The position numbers and the translations under genes were made by a program. A stretch of 28,475 nt of DNA from a virus: IMG/VR virus record IMGVR_UViG_3300034095_001493, positions 1 through 28,475 of that record. One strand, written 5' to 3'. Numbering within the stretch: position 1 is the stretch's first letter; every line of letters begins with the position of its first letter. Under the pieces are notes generated by a model. That model did no database searches and was not told the origin of the DNA. It saw nothing but the letters and a program-made list of their open reading frames with translations. Shown in pieces: positions 1 to 6,671 of this stretch.

Positions 1-355
1 CCATATCATTATTTTCGGTAATTTTATTTCTACCCTGACAATGTGCTTTTTGTGAAAAACCTTTTGGGTTTTTACAATCTATACTCTTTTTATATTTTTT
101 AGACCATTTCTCTTCAATAGGTTTTTCTTCTCTACCACCAAAATCCCATGCGTCAGTTTCAGATATTAAATTTAATTGACTGATTTTTTCCCCAACATTA
201 TCTTTATCACCGTCATCCCAAACAACTGAATAATCGTCAGAACCAAAAACATTATATACCGATTTAACTGTACCCCAAGTATTTGGTGTAAGAGATTCAC
301 CATCCATATATAATAATCTAACTCTATCTCCTGGTTTTAATTTTGGGTTTAACAT
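1..355 (-). CDS. Partial unknown phage protein (C-terminus beyond left edge)
   Basis: An ATG at 355 on the minus strand opens a frame of 118 codons with no stop before the window ends, so the C-terminus is missing. Residues 1-60 resemble a small SH3-like beta domain: a LKPGDRVRLLYMDGE start followed by WGTV and a DDYSVVWDDGD strand, as in DUF4314-type proteins. After an acidic linker comes a basic segment containing DCKNPKGFSQKAHCQGR; I recall similar Cys/His-containing segments at the ends of other marine phage proteins, with no known function. It is transcribed divergently from the gene at 407, and the late-type element ATATTTAT lies 21 nt upstream of its ATG. Function unknown; the reading frame itself is well supported. 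Confidence 0.7.
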   Translation of the reverse strand, partial: MLNPKLKPGDRVRLLYMDGESLTPNTWGTVKSVYNVFGSDDYSVVWDDGDKDNVGEKISQLNLISETDAWDFGGREEKPIEEKWSKKYKKSIDCKNPKGFSQKAHCQGRNKITENNDM

Positions 356-364
356 AATTTCAAA

Positions 365-384
365 ATATTTATAACAATAAATAT
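365..384. promoter_or_regulatory. Divergent pair of late-type ATATTTAT elements
   Basis: ATATTTAT (365-372, plus) and its inverse ATAAATAT (377-384) are separated by 4 nt, forming an almost perfect palindrome. The minus copy ends 21 nt before the ATG at 355. A second plus copy at 392-399 lies 7 nt before the ATG at 407. Either arm could fire in its own direction. Confidence 0.5.
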
Positions 385-406
385 GCGTGATATATTTATA
401 TTGTAT

Positions 407-1033
407 ATGAAGACTACGATTTTAATCACTGAACAACAAAAAAGACGACTTATCATTGAATCATTGAATGATGAGGTAAATGATAATGTAACAGAAAATG
501 TGTCGTTATTTAAAAAAATAGCACAATTTTCGTCTGATGAATTTTCTAATAATCTTGGTTTCCTAATAACTTGGGGAGCGGGTATTGGTGGTTTCATGGG
601 ACCTGTTAATAGTTTCTTATCTGGTCAGTATCCTAATTTAAGTGAAACCGATACAAGTCTAATTTTATTAGGTGTTCTTGGTACTATTTTTATGAATGGT
701 AAAGATTTAATTTTTGACGTTATTAATAAGATTAAGGAGAATGGTTTAACTAAAGAATTTAAAACTACGTTGGGAAAAGCTAAAGACTTAAAAACAACAT
801 TTACATCATTCTTAAAATCAATTGACGTTAATGTTGGTAGTATTATGACTATGTTATCATACGCGTTTATGATACCTTCATTAGGACCAATTATTCACTT
901 TATACAATCGGGTAGTGTTAGTCATGATGACATTAAATTATTTATCGCGTCGTTAGGGATGTCAAAGTTTATTACGTTGTCTACTAAAACTTTAAGTGTT
1001 TTTATTAAAAAATTAATGGATAAATTGAAATAG
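407..1033 (+). CDS. Leader-bearing membrane protein, candidate internal head protein
   Basis: 208 residues from the ATG at 407; an upstream ATG at 383 is rejected because it would displace the shared leader and lies upstream of the promoter element at 392-399. Residues 1-18 (MKTTILITEQQKRRLIIE) match the leader found on four other proteins here and end in I-I-E, which fits T4-type prohead protease cleavage before S19. Hydrophobic segments at about 50-72, 83-97 and 144-167 are rich in Gly and suggest membrane insertion; residues 100-140 form a basic helical stretch, and the C-terminus is basic and amphipathic. No family recognised. It could be a head protein ejected into the host envelope, but that is inference from the leader and composition. 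Ends one base before the convergent gene. Confidence 0.8.
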   Translation: MKTTILITEQQKRRLIIESLNDEVNDNVTENVSLFKKIAQFSSDEFSNNLGFLITWGAGIGGFMGPVNSFLSGQYPNLSETDTSLILLGVLGTIFMNGKDLIFDVINKIKENGLTKEFKTTLGKAKDLKTTFTSFLKSIDVNVGSIMTMLSYAFMIPSLGPIIHFIQSGSVSHDDIKLFIASLGMSKFITLSTKTLSVFIKKLMDKLK

Positions 1034-2035
1034 TTACACGTTTTGTAATAATGTGTTGATTACTGTTTCTTGGTCTCTTTGATTTAGTGTGTGAATATCA
1101 GGATGGGTTTCGAACCAATTTCTAATTACAGATTCCAACGGAATTCGTCTTACTTTAGATAATCTTTTAAAACCTTTAACTTGGGCCTTTATTTCATATG
1201 GTTTTGTATAATAATGTAATGATTCCTCACTTTTTTCATCATCTTCAAAATCATATTCACCTGTAGTATATTGATTGTAATGTTCTAATTCATGGGCAAT
1301 TAAATCATTTAACTCACCAATAATATCATACATCATTTTTTTAATGTCCCCATTAGGGTTATACACAATAAGAACTTCAATGGTGTCTTCGTGTTTAACA
1401 TAATTACCATTAACTAAAAATGTTTTCACATCTTCATTAGGTCTAATCACAAGTTCAACTGTAATATTTTTAGGACCATTAATGAATTCATATGTCATAT
1501 CATCACTAATGTCTTCAGGTAAGGCATATTCCCCATCACCTTTGGTTTTTAATACTTTAACAATATCTTTTACAATTGTTCTAATTGCGTGTCTATTCAT
1601 TTTACCTTCTAATAAATTATTAACTTCATCAGTAACCACATCAATGTTTTCAATATTAACAATTCCATCAAATCCAATTCTACTTTTTAAAACTCCTTCA
1701 ATATCATGTTTGATAACATTAATCATTTGTCTTGAAAAAAGTCGTATAATGTTGTTAAATTGGTCATAATCCAATATAGTTTTAATTTGTTTTAACCGAC
1801 TTAAATAATCAACATCACCACCAACAATTGAAATATTCAGATAGATTACGGGCATCCAATCACCAACAACTATCTTGTTTTTAATGTCAATAATCTCATC
1901 AACAACATAATTAATGTGTCCCTCCATTTTTTTAGTGGAATATGAATCATCAAAAGTAAGTCCGTCATATCCAAAGGTATTATTCTTTAATATTCGACTT
2001 ATAAAACTTATATTGTATTGGTCTTCTTGTGACAT
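1034..2035 (-). CDS. Predicted zinc metallopeptidase (HExxH)
   Basis: 333 residues. The only recognisable feature is a gluzincin/zincin-type site: HELEH at 248-252 inside a hydrophobic helix (ELNDLIAHELEHYNQY), followed about 29 residues later by TKPYEIKAQVKG, where E281 could be the third zinc ligand. Residues 1-200 match nothing I know. Many phage genomes carry such single-domain zincins of unknown target; a role in virion maturation or entry is possible. An ATATTTAT element at 2055-2062 lies 19 nt upstream of the ATG, the same spacing as at the gene starting at 4770, so it is likely expressed late. No signal peptide and no leader of the (L/I)-x-E type. Confidence 0.72.
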   Translation of the reverse strand: MSQEDQYNISFISRILKNNTFGYDGLTFDDSYSTKKMEGHINYVVDEIIDIKNKIVVGDWMPVIYLNISIVGGDVDYLSRLKQIKTILDYDQFNNIIRLFSRQMINVIKHDIEGVLKSRIGFDGIVNIENIDVVTDEVNNLLEGKMNRHAIRTIVKDIVKVLKTKGDGEYALPEDISDDMTYEFINGPKNITVELVIRPNEDVKTFLVNGNYVKHEDTIEVLIVYNPNGDIKKMMYDIIGELNDLIAHELEHYNQYTTGEYDFEDDEKSEESLHYYTKPYEIKAQVKGFKRLSKVRRIPLESVIRNWFETHPDIHTLNQRDQETVINTLLQNV

Positions 2036-2054
2036 TTTAACTCTTTATATACTT

Positions 2055-2062
2055 ATAAATAT
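2055..2062 (-). promoter_or_regulatory. Late-type ATATTTAT element of the HExxH peptidase gene
   Basis: On the minus strand the context is AAATATATTTATAAG, 19 nt before the ATG at 2035. Confidence 0.45.
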
Positions 2063-2140
2063 ATTTTATTTTTCATTTGTGAACTTAATAAATATTTTGA
2101 AAAATAAAATTATAGATAAAGGTACAAAAAAATACATTAA

Positions 2141-2584
2141 ATGTTTAAAAATATTGACATGGAATTACTAAATACTCACCCAATAAAAAAGTCAGACCTA
2201 GGTTTTCACGGAAATCTATTCGGGGGGAAATTACTTGCTTGGTTAGACGCATCAGCCGTTGCTTACGCAATGCAATTGTGTGATACACCAAGAATGGTTA
2301 CAGTGTCGATTGATAAATGTGTTTTTGAAAAACCCTCAAAGGAGGGTCAATTATTAAAGATTTTTGGGTGGCCGTCAGCTATCGGAACAACCTCAGTAAC
2401 ATTATATATTGAAGCTCGAGCTCACAATGTTAGGACTGGTAAACAATTTATAGTCTTAAAAACACATACTAAATTTGTTTATATTGATGAAGATGGTGCT
2501 CCGTTACCGTTGAAGGATAAGTCAATCAAACGAATTAATGATATGATTGAATTAAATAAATTAGAAACTGAAGATTCTATATAA
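2141..2584 (+). CDS. Hotdog-fold acyl-CoA thioesterase
   Basis: 147 residues from 2141; an internal ATG at 2159 (MELLNTHPIKKSDLG) is an equally plausible start because known YciA-type proteins begin near this point. The HGNLFGGKLLAWLDASA segment is the classic helix-loop of hotdog acyl-CoA hydrolases (YciA/BACH type), followed by strands with VTVSIDKCVFEKP and the IEARAHNVRTGK strand. The family hydrolyses acyl-CoA to free acid and CoA as an oligomer in the cytoplasm. A single-domain thioesterase is a metabolic gene unusual for phage, possibly adjusting host lipid or CoA pools during infection. Its 3' end overlaps the convergent gene by 8 nt. Strong family call; substrate unknown. Confidence 0.85.
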   Translation: MFKNIDMELLNTHPIKKSDLGFHGNLFGGKLLAWLDASAVAYAMQLCDTPRMVTVSIDKCVFEKPSKEGQLLKIFGWPSAIGTTSVTLYIEARAHNVRTGKQFIVLKTHTKFVYIDEDGAPLPLKDKSIKRINDMIELNKLETEDSI

Positions 2585-3776
2585 ATTGAATAGAAACTTT
2601 TAGATTCCCATCACCTTTAATTACTCTGTGGTATACACCTTCAGGGATGATGTATTGTTTACCAACTTCAAGTTGTTTAGGTAATTCATTATCTATTTGG
2701 ATTCCCCAACCATTACCTTCAATAATTGTAATTAATCGGTCTTCTCTATCTCTATGCCATTTAAACTCGTCTGAGTTAGTTTGTTCACTAAAAACTCGTA
2801 CTTTATTATCACCCTCTTTAATTTCGTCAAACGGTAATTCCTCGGTTTTAGATTTTTTGTTTTTAAATAACTTTAAAAGAAATAAAAACACAGTTCCTCC
2901 AGGTAATAAGAATATTCCAGCCATACCAACTTTTACCATGGTTCTTTTAAAAACACCTTTAAGTTCGTTACCAATTTTTTCACGTTCTTCTTTACTAATT
3001 GGTTCATCACTATTAACTAATTTCGTTAAATTAGAATACGCACTTTTAGCATCATCACCTGAATTTTTCAATTCTTCTAAGAATGTTTTTTTAATTGATG
3101 AACTATGTTTGGTAAAAAAATTTTTTACTTTGTTCTCAGATAACTCAGTAGATATTTGAGCAATTTCATTAATGTTATTATCCATTTCCTCAACATCAGT
3201 GTATAATGAATACGCAACAAAATCACTATTTTGAATCATACGAGTTAACACTCTATTAAGTGTTTTTTCTGCGGCATCTCTTAAATCATCGTCGTTAGGG
3301 TCTTTAATATATAGAGTAATAATTACTCTTACTGAAATATCCTCACCCCTACTCCAATTTGTGTTTTCGGGTTTAACGTATTCAACCACAAATTTAGATT
3401 CTTCCGAATCATAACCCGACAAATATTCTTGCAACTCAGTTTTAAATTTTTCAGCGGATGATACTAAAGAATCAAATATTTCAGGAACAATGGTATTAAA
3501 AAATAATTGAGTATTATACTCGTTGAACAATTGTACAAATCTACAGGTTTCACGTAATATTGAGCCAAATTTTTCATTTAGACCACCTTCACTATTAAAT
3601 GTGTTAATATATACCTCAAAAGTATCTTTACTATTGTAGATATTGTATTTTAATGAAACTAACTCAACTTCAGGAGTTTTCTCAAAAGTTATATCATACT
3701 GTTTTTTTAACCGTATTAGTGTTACTTGAATAAACTTTTCAAAATTTGTTTTAACTTTTAATTCTCTTTCGTTCAT
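2577..3776 (-). CDS. Unknown membrane protein with C-terminal cupin domain
   Basis: 399 residues with at least three regions. Residues 1-215 are a soluble alpha/beta region of no known family. Residues about 225-305 form a helical segment ending in KVGMAGIFLLPGGTVFLFLLKLFKN, a hydrophobic hairpin with a central PGG that resembles the membrane segment of LETM1-like proteins. Residues 330-399 look like a cupin barrel: WHRDREDRLITIIEGNGW, then LEVGKQYIIPEGVYHRVI, with H and E residues placed as metal ligands. Fusion of an envelope segment and a sugar- or ligand-binding cupin is unusual. The stop codon of the following gene's leader region is 1 base away, so it is co-transcribed downstream of or with the gene at 3778-4770. 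Role unknown. Confidence 0.65.
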   Translation of the reverse strand: MNERELKVKTNFEKFIQVTLIRLKKQYDITFEKTPEVELVSLKYNIYNSKDTFEVYINTFNSEGGLNEKFGSILRETCRFVQLFNEYNTQLFFNTIVPEIFDSLVSSAEKFKTELQEYLSGYDSEESKFVVEYVKPENTNWSRGEDISVRVIITLYIKDPNDDDLRDAAEKTLNRVLTRMIQNSDFVAYSLYTDVEEMDNNINEIAQISTELSENKVKNFFTKHSSSIKKTFLEELKNSGDDAKSAYSNLTKLVNSDEPISKEEREKIGNELKGVFKRTMVKVGMAGIFLLPGGTVFLFLLKLFKNKKSKTEELPFDEIKEGDNKVRVFSEQTNSDEFKWHRDREDRLITIIEGNGWGIQIDNELPKQLEVGKQYIIPEGVYHRVIKGDGNLKVSIQFI

Positions 3777-3777
3777 A

Positions 3778-4770
3778 TTACCAATTTCTTGATGATTTTA
3801 GTCCCAATTTTTTTGCGTATCTCCCGACATTACAACTCCAATATCCTGCCATAGTTCTATCTTTCTTTTGGTCACAATTATGTCTCGCTCTAAATGATTT
3901 GGCTCTATCTTTATTACCATTTTTAACTCTTAAATTGGGGTCACCAAATGTAACCTTTTTTACGGTACCTTTAGGAGTTTTAACATAAACTGCGAATTTT
4001 TTTGGTCCACCTGGTGTTCTAAATGGACTACCTAATTTAACATTTTTACCACGGTGTAATGCCTCACTAATTAATTCCTCCAAATCCTCTTCATACATTG
4101 GAGCGTCCAAATAAATTTCTTCACCACTTTCAAGGATTACTTTTTTTCCTAAGTCAGATTCAACAATCCAACTGTCTTCATCATTTAATGATATTAAATT
4201 TTCATTATATAGTCTTCTAACTTCATTAATTATTCTAAAATAATTTTCAGAATAAACTCTAAATACATTATCAGATAATGATATGTTATTATCTAAATGA
4301 TATTTTAATTCGTTTGATATTTTAATATTTTCAGTTAACTTCATTGGTGTCTTTTTACCCCATTTTTTACCTTTACCTTTTGTCCCACATGCGGATGGTG
4401 TTGGTCTACAAGCAGGATATTTTGCTCTATCCTCACCGTCACTTCTACCACATGATTTACACGTTTTTTTACCGTTAGAGTCGGTACGACAGGTATTACA
4501 ATCAACCCATCCTTGTGATTTGCCTTTACCTCCTTGTCTTGAAAACCATCCGTGTAATCCTGATTTATTTTCTTTTGAGTAATCAGTTTTAGTTCCTTCA
4601 TCAATTTCGGTTTCCTCTTTCCAAATTTTACCTTGTCGACATTTAACTACCGCACCTGAGGCGTATGCCGATGGCCAAACATCGTACTTTTGTTTTGCCA
4701 ATCTTGTACATCTATCATCCTTTTTTTTAGCTTCTAATAGTATCTCATGAATTATTGTTTTAATATTCAT
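3778..4770 (-). CDS. Leader-bearing Cys-rich basic protein (DUF5872-like), candidate internal head protein
   Basis: 330 residues from the ATG at 4770; a GTG at 4800 in the same frame is rejected because it falls inside the promoter region. Residues 1-13 (MNIKTIIHEILLE) form the shared leader ending L-L-E before A14. Residues 18-50 contain C21 and C44; residues 70-130 contain C91xxC94, C104xxC107, C121 and C128, a possible zinc ribbon, with GLHGWFSRQGGKGKSQGW and YPACRP segments I associate with DUF5872-type proteins of giant viruses and marine phages. The C-terminal 90 residues (FRTPGGPKKFAVYVKT, then FRARHNC and YWSC) form a second basic Cys/His module common in marine phages. High Lys/Arg content fits a DNA-associated head protein. 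A frame-shifted ORF at 4341-4604 is a shadow of it. Confidence 0.78.
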   Translation of the reverse strand: MNIKTIIHEILLEAKKKDDRCTRLAKQKYDVWPSAYASGAVVKCRQGKIWKEETEIDEGTKTDYSKENKSGLHGWFSRQGGKGKSQGWVDCNTCRTDSNGKKTCKSCGRSDGEDRAKYPACRPTPSACGTKGKGKKWGKKTPMKLTENIKISNELKYHLDNNISLSDNVFRVYSENYFRIINEVRRLYNENLISLNDEDSWIVESDLGKKVILESGEEIYLDAPMYEEDLEELISEALHRGKNVKLGSPFRTPGGPKKFAVYVKTPKGTVKKVTFGDPNLRVKNGNKDRAKSFRARHNCDQKKDRTMAGYWSCNVGRYAKKLGLKSSRNW

Positions 4771-4789
4771 AAATATCTTTTTTATTTTA

Positions 4790-4797
4790 ATAAATAT
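4790..4797 (-). promoter_or_regulatory. Late-type ATATTTAT element of the Cys-rich leader protein gene
   Basis: Minus-strand context GTGATATTTATTAAAA, 19 nt before the ATG at 4770. It lies back to back with the host-type TATATTTG at 4801-4808, so the two promoter classes meet in one 20-bp intergenic region. Confidence 0.5.
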
Positions 4798-4800
4798 CAC

Positions 4801-4808
4801 TATATTTG
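4801..4808 (+). promoter_or_regulatory. Bacteroidetes-type -7 element TATATTTG
   Basis: Matches TAnnTTTG and lies exactly 4 nt before the ATG at 4813, which would place the transcript start at or next to the start codon. No clear -33 TTTG is visible. Confidence 0.55.
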
Positions 4809-4812
4809 AGAT

Positions 4813-5217
4813 ATGAAAGAAAAAACGTTATATATTCTTAGGGGTATACCAGGTGCGGGTAAAACCACATTGGCAAAGTCTATTGGTGCGGTTCATTTTG
4901 AAGCTGATATGTACTTTATGGTTGGTAAGGAATATAAATTTGATGTTACCAAATTAAAACAAGCACACGCTTGGTGTCAAGACCAAGTTAGAATCTCAAT
5001 GAAGAACTCTGATAACAAAATTGGGGATTTAAGAATTGCAGTGTCCAACACATTCACACAAGAGTGGGAAATGGAACCGTATGTCGAAATGGCGAAAGAA
5101 TACGGATTTAAAGTTTTCACACTTATTGTTGAAAATCGTCACGGGGGTGTTAATCAACACGAAGTACCTGAAGACAAAATTGAATTAATGAAAAACCGTT
5201 TTGAAGTAAAATTATGA
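4813..5217 (+). CDS. P-loop kinase, polynucleotide-kinase / N4BP2L-like
   Basis: 134 residues. Walker A is GIPGAGKTT at 11-19, directly after the first strand (LYILR), followed by HFEADMYF with D32 in the position used by polynucleotide-kinase-like enzymes to activate the phosphate acceptor. Further on, RIAVSNTFTQEWEMEPYVEMAKEYG matches the pattern of the Walker B/substrate region of the AAA_33/NEDD4-binding-protein-2-like family, and the tail has VPEDKIELMKNRFE. The family phosphorylates 5'-OH ends or small substrates. In a phage, RNA or DNA end repair is the natural guess. There is no phosphatase domain as in T4 Pnkp. The host-type promoter and the 4-nt overlap with the next gene suggest early co-expression. 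Confidence 0.85.
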   Translation: MKEKTLYILRGIPGAGKTTLAKSIGAVHFEADMYFMVGKEYKFDVTKLKQAHAWCQDQVRISMKNSDNKIGDLRIAVSNTFTQEWEMEPYVEMAKEYGFKVFTLIVENRHGGVNQHEVPEDKIELMKNRFEVKL

Positions 5218-5432
5218 AAATGTTCCGAAGATTGTTAAGTTCAGTACTACTTGTTGCAAGAATAATAGTAATGTTTAAATTTATAATGTTATCGTGGTTA
5301 ACTATCTTTTATCCCACAGATTACCCATCGTCAGTATTAACTTGGTGGGTTTACTATATGATATTCGATATGTGGATGATATTAATGTTACCGTCTGATG
5401 AAATTATCCCTGACGATGAAGATGAAGACTAA
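5214..5432 (+). CDS. Small membrane protein with acidic tail
   Basis: 72 residues; its ATG overlaps the stop of the P-loop kinase gene as ATGA, so translation is probably coupled. Two hydrophobic segments at about 7-30 and 42-60, then a strongly acidic tail (DDEDED). No family recognised. The basic N-terminus (MKMFRR) suggests the N-terminus faces the cytoplasm. It ends one base before a convergent membrane protein gene. Could be an anchor for the kinase or an envelope modifier; nothing in the sequence decides this. Confidence 0.6.
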   Translation: MKMFRRLLSSVLLVARIIVMFKFIMLSWLTIFYPTDYPSSVLTWWVYYMIFDMWMILMLPSDEIIPDDEDED

Positions 5433-5433
5433 T

Positions 5434-5655
5434 TTATTTAGAAAATTTTCGAAAGTAGAAATACAATCCAAAAAATAGTCCCGATATACAATACAAAACG
5501 AAGTTTGCGTAGAATAAACTTCCTGTTAAGACTATCAGATAGTATTGTACAATGTCGAAACCAAATGGATTGAAGAACATTGCCAACATAAGGAACTTTA
5601 TTGAAAGGTTTCCTAAAAATATTTGTTTCCATGTTTTGATTCTGCTCATAATCAT
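5434..5655 (-). CDS. Small two-helix membrane protein
   Basis: 73 residues from 5655, or 71 from the internal ATG at 5649 (MSRIKTWKQIFLG). Hydrophobic stretches at about 18-45 and 47-68 separated by a short loop, with basic residues at both ends (FRKFSK). A competing frame at 5438-5659 covers almost the same bases but yields a less coherent protein with scattered charges, so I prefer this one. A TTATTTAT box at 5684-5691 on the minus strand, 28 nt upstream, may be a weak version of the late-type element. Function unknown. Confidence 0.5.
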   Translation of the reverse strand: MIMSRIKTWKQIFLGNLSIKFLMLAMFFNPFGFDIVQYYLIVLTGSLFYANFVLYCISGLFFGLYFYFRKFSK

Positions 5656-5740
5656 CCATATGTGTTAATTTAACTTTTATGTAATAAATAATTACGAAAT
5701 TTAATATAAATTAATTGTTGAGTTATTTTGATTTATACTA

Positions 5741-5748
5741 ATATTTAT
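5741..5748 (+). promoter_or_regulatory. Late-type ATATTTAT element of leader protein gene at 5769
   Basis: Context TAATATTTATTATTATAAATA; the element ends 20 nt before the ATG. A T4-orientation TATAAATA also occurs at 5752-5759, 9 nt before the ATG, so either could be the real box. Confidence 0.5.
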
Positions 5749-5768
5749 TATTATAAATAAGCAAAAGT

Positions 5769-6275
5769 ATGAAAAAATATATAATTAACGAAAATAAACT
5801 TCGTACCGCGATACGTCAACATCTTCTTGAGCAAGAGTCAACACAAGAACCTAAAGAAGAACAAAAAAGATGTTTAACAACTAATACGGTTAACTTGGAT
5901 GAAATCGTTGGATTAAATGATGGATTTAAAAATTACACTTCAAAACTTTATAAAAGAAGTGGTGGAATTAGTGGTATGGTTGATGCCTTGGACATATTAA
6001 GAACTTTAAGGTTACATCCTGATGTTAGTGATTCAGGTGAACACTTATCTTATGATTTAATGAATCACTTAAACACATTCCGTGGTAAAAACTATATGGA
6101 TGAAACAACTAGTAATTGTCACAGTGCTATGGATAAAGTTATCGAACTTTATAAAGAAAACCAACATGGTGAAGAATTAGTTAAAGATATTGAGAAAGTA
6201 TTAGCACACGCAGACCCGTCGTCAAGAGCTAAAGAATATTTAAAGAGATGTTTACAATTAGTAAAAGAAAAATAA
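5769..6275 (+). CDS. Leader-bearing helical protein, candidate internal head protein
   Basis: 168 residues. Residues 1-21 (MKKYIINENKLRTAIRQHLLE) form the shared leader ending L-L-E before Q22. A short polar linker (residues 22-35) leads to a predicted all-helical domain with C36, C117 and C161; DALDILRTLRLHPDVSDSGEHLSYDLMNHL is its most regular part. The Cys residues could form a disulphide or bind metal. No family recognised. If the leader is removed by a prohead protease, the mature product is about 147 residues. It is followed by a structured RNA region and a strong terminator, and the late-type element is at 5741-5748, so it is probably a single-gene late transcript. Confidence 0.78.
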   Translation: MKKYIINENKLRTAIRQHLLEQESTQEPKEEQKRCLTTNTVNLDEIVGLNDGFKNYTSKLYKRSGGISGMVDALDILRTLRLHPDVSDSGEHLSYDLMNHLNTFRGKNYMDETTSNCHSAMDKVIELYKENQHGEELVKDIEKVLAHADPSSRAKEYLKRCLQLVKEK

Positions 6276-6319
6276 CCCTCTTTACTGAGGACGTTTAGGA
6301 CCGTTACTGTTATGGTAAC
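6274..6319 (+). ncRNA. Two hairpins in the 3' region before the terminator (possible structured 3' UTR)
   Basis: Immediately after the stop codon, CCTC-tttact-GAGG can pair, followed by a longer hairpin with stem GTTAC (6303-6307) and GTAAC (6315-6319) extended by TTAG/CTAA across an internal loop. With the terminator at 6325 this makes three stems in 80 bases between two genes. It could protect the upstream mRNA or be a small processed RNA. No known family recognised. Confidence 0.35.
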
Positions 6320-6324
6320 AAACT

Positions 6325-6356
6325 AAGGGGAGGTTTCGCTACCATCCCCTTTTTTT
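6325..6356 (+). terminator. Rho-independent terminator
   Basis: AAGGGGA pairs with TCCCCTT, with an inner GGT/ACC pairing around TTCGCT, followed by seven T residues. It separates the leader protein gene from the holin-like gene. Confidence 0.85.
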
Positions 6357-6363
6357 ATGCGAG

Positions 6364-6371
6364 ATATTTAT
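6364..6371 (+). promoter_or_regulatory. Late-type ATATTTAT element of the holin-like gene
   Basis: Context GAGATATTTATCAATAAA, 13 nt before the ATG at 6385 and directly after the upstream terminator, which supports it as a genuine promoter. Confidence 0.55.
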
Positions 6372-6384
6372 CAATAAAAACGTT

Positions 6385-6639
6385 ATGGAAAAAATTAAAT
6401 GGTTCTTTACAGAAATCATAAACATCTATTCAACAAAAAAATCATACTTTTCAAAAAAAAGGATTGAGTCAGGAATAGCGTTTGTGATTGCACAATGGGG
6501 TATGATTTTCTTTTTATTAGAAAAACATATAAATTTGTCAATGGGTGAATTCTTATTATGGGCGGCGGCTGAGTTTGCGGTTGCTGGTTGGATGATTCAC
6601 AAAATCCAAAAAGAAAAGAGTGATAACACACCTTCTTAA
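6385..6639 (+). CDS. Small membrane protein, holin-like
   Basis: 84 residues. A basic amphipathic N-terminus (residues 1-27, rich in Lys with YSTKKSYFSKK) is followed by two hydrophobic segments at about 29-46 and 52-70, then a polar tail (KIQKEKSDN). Size and two-helix layout are compatible with a holin, the protein that permeabilises the membrane so the endolysin can act, but no sequence family is recognised. It stands alone between two terminators with its own late-type element, not adjacent to the endolysin at 15114, so the holin assignment rests on topology only. Confidence 0.5.
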   Translation: MEKIKWFFTEIINIYSTKKSYFSKKRIESGIAFVIAQWGMIFFLLEKHINLSMGEFLLWAAAEFAVAGWMIHKIQKEKSDNTPS

Positions 6640-6642
6640 ACT

Positions 6643-6671
6643 AAAACCCCCCAAGTGATTGGGGGTTTTTA
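6643..6671. terminator. Bidirectional terminator between convergent genes
   Basis: AAAACCCCCC, loop AAGTGATT, then GGGGGTTTTT. The symmetric A and T runs serve both the holin-like gene and the gene ending at 6672. Confidence 0.85.

Noticed and set aside
1100-1130. GGTTTCGAACC resembling a tRNA T-loop
   Set aside because: It lies inside the HExxH protease coding sequence with no acceptor or anticodon stems around it. No tRNA is visible in the window.
4341-4604. Minus-strand ORF of 87 codons inside the Cys-rich protein gene
   Set aside because: A frame shadow: the containing gene has a conserved-looking leader and Cys pattern in the other frame.
5438-5659. Alternative minus-strand frame of 73 codons
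   Set aside because: It overlaps the frame at 5434-5655 almost completely but gives scattered charges without coherent membrane helices. Only one of the two can be the main product.
5752-5759. TATAAATA as a T4-type late promoter
   Set aside because: The T4-orientation box is not consistently placed before the late-type genes, whereas ATATTTAT on the coding strand is. Kept only as an alternative for the gene at 5769.
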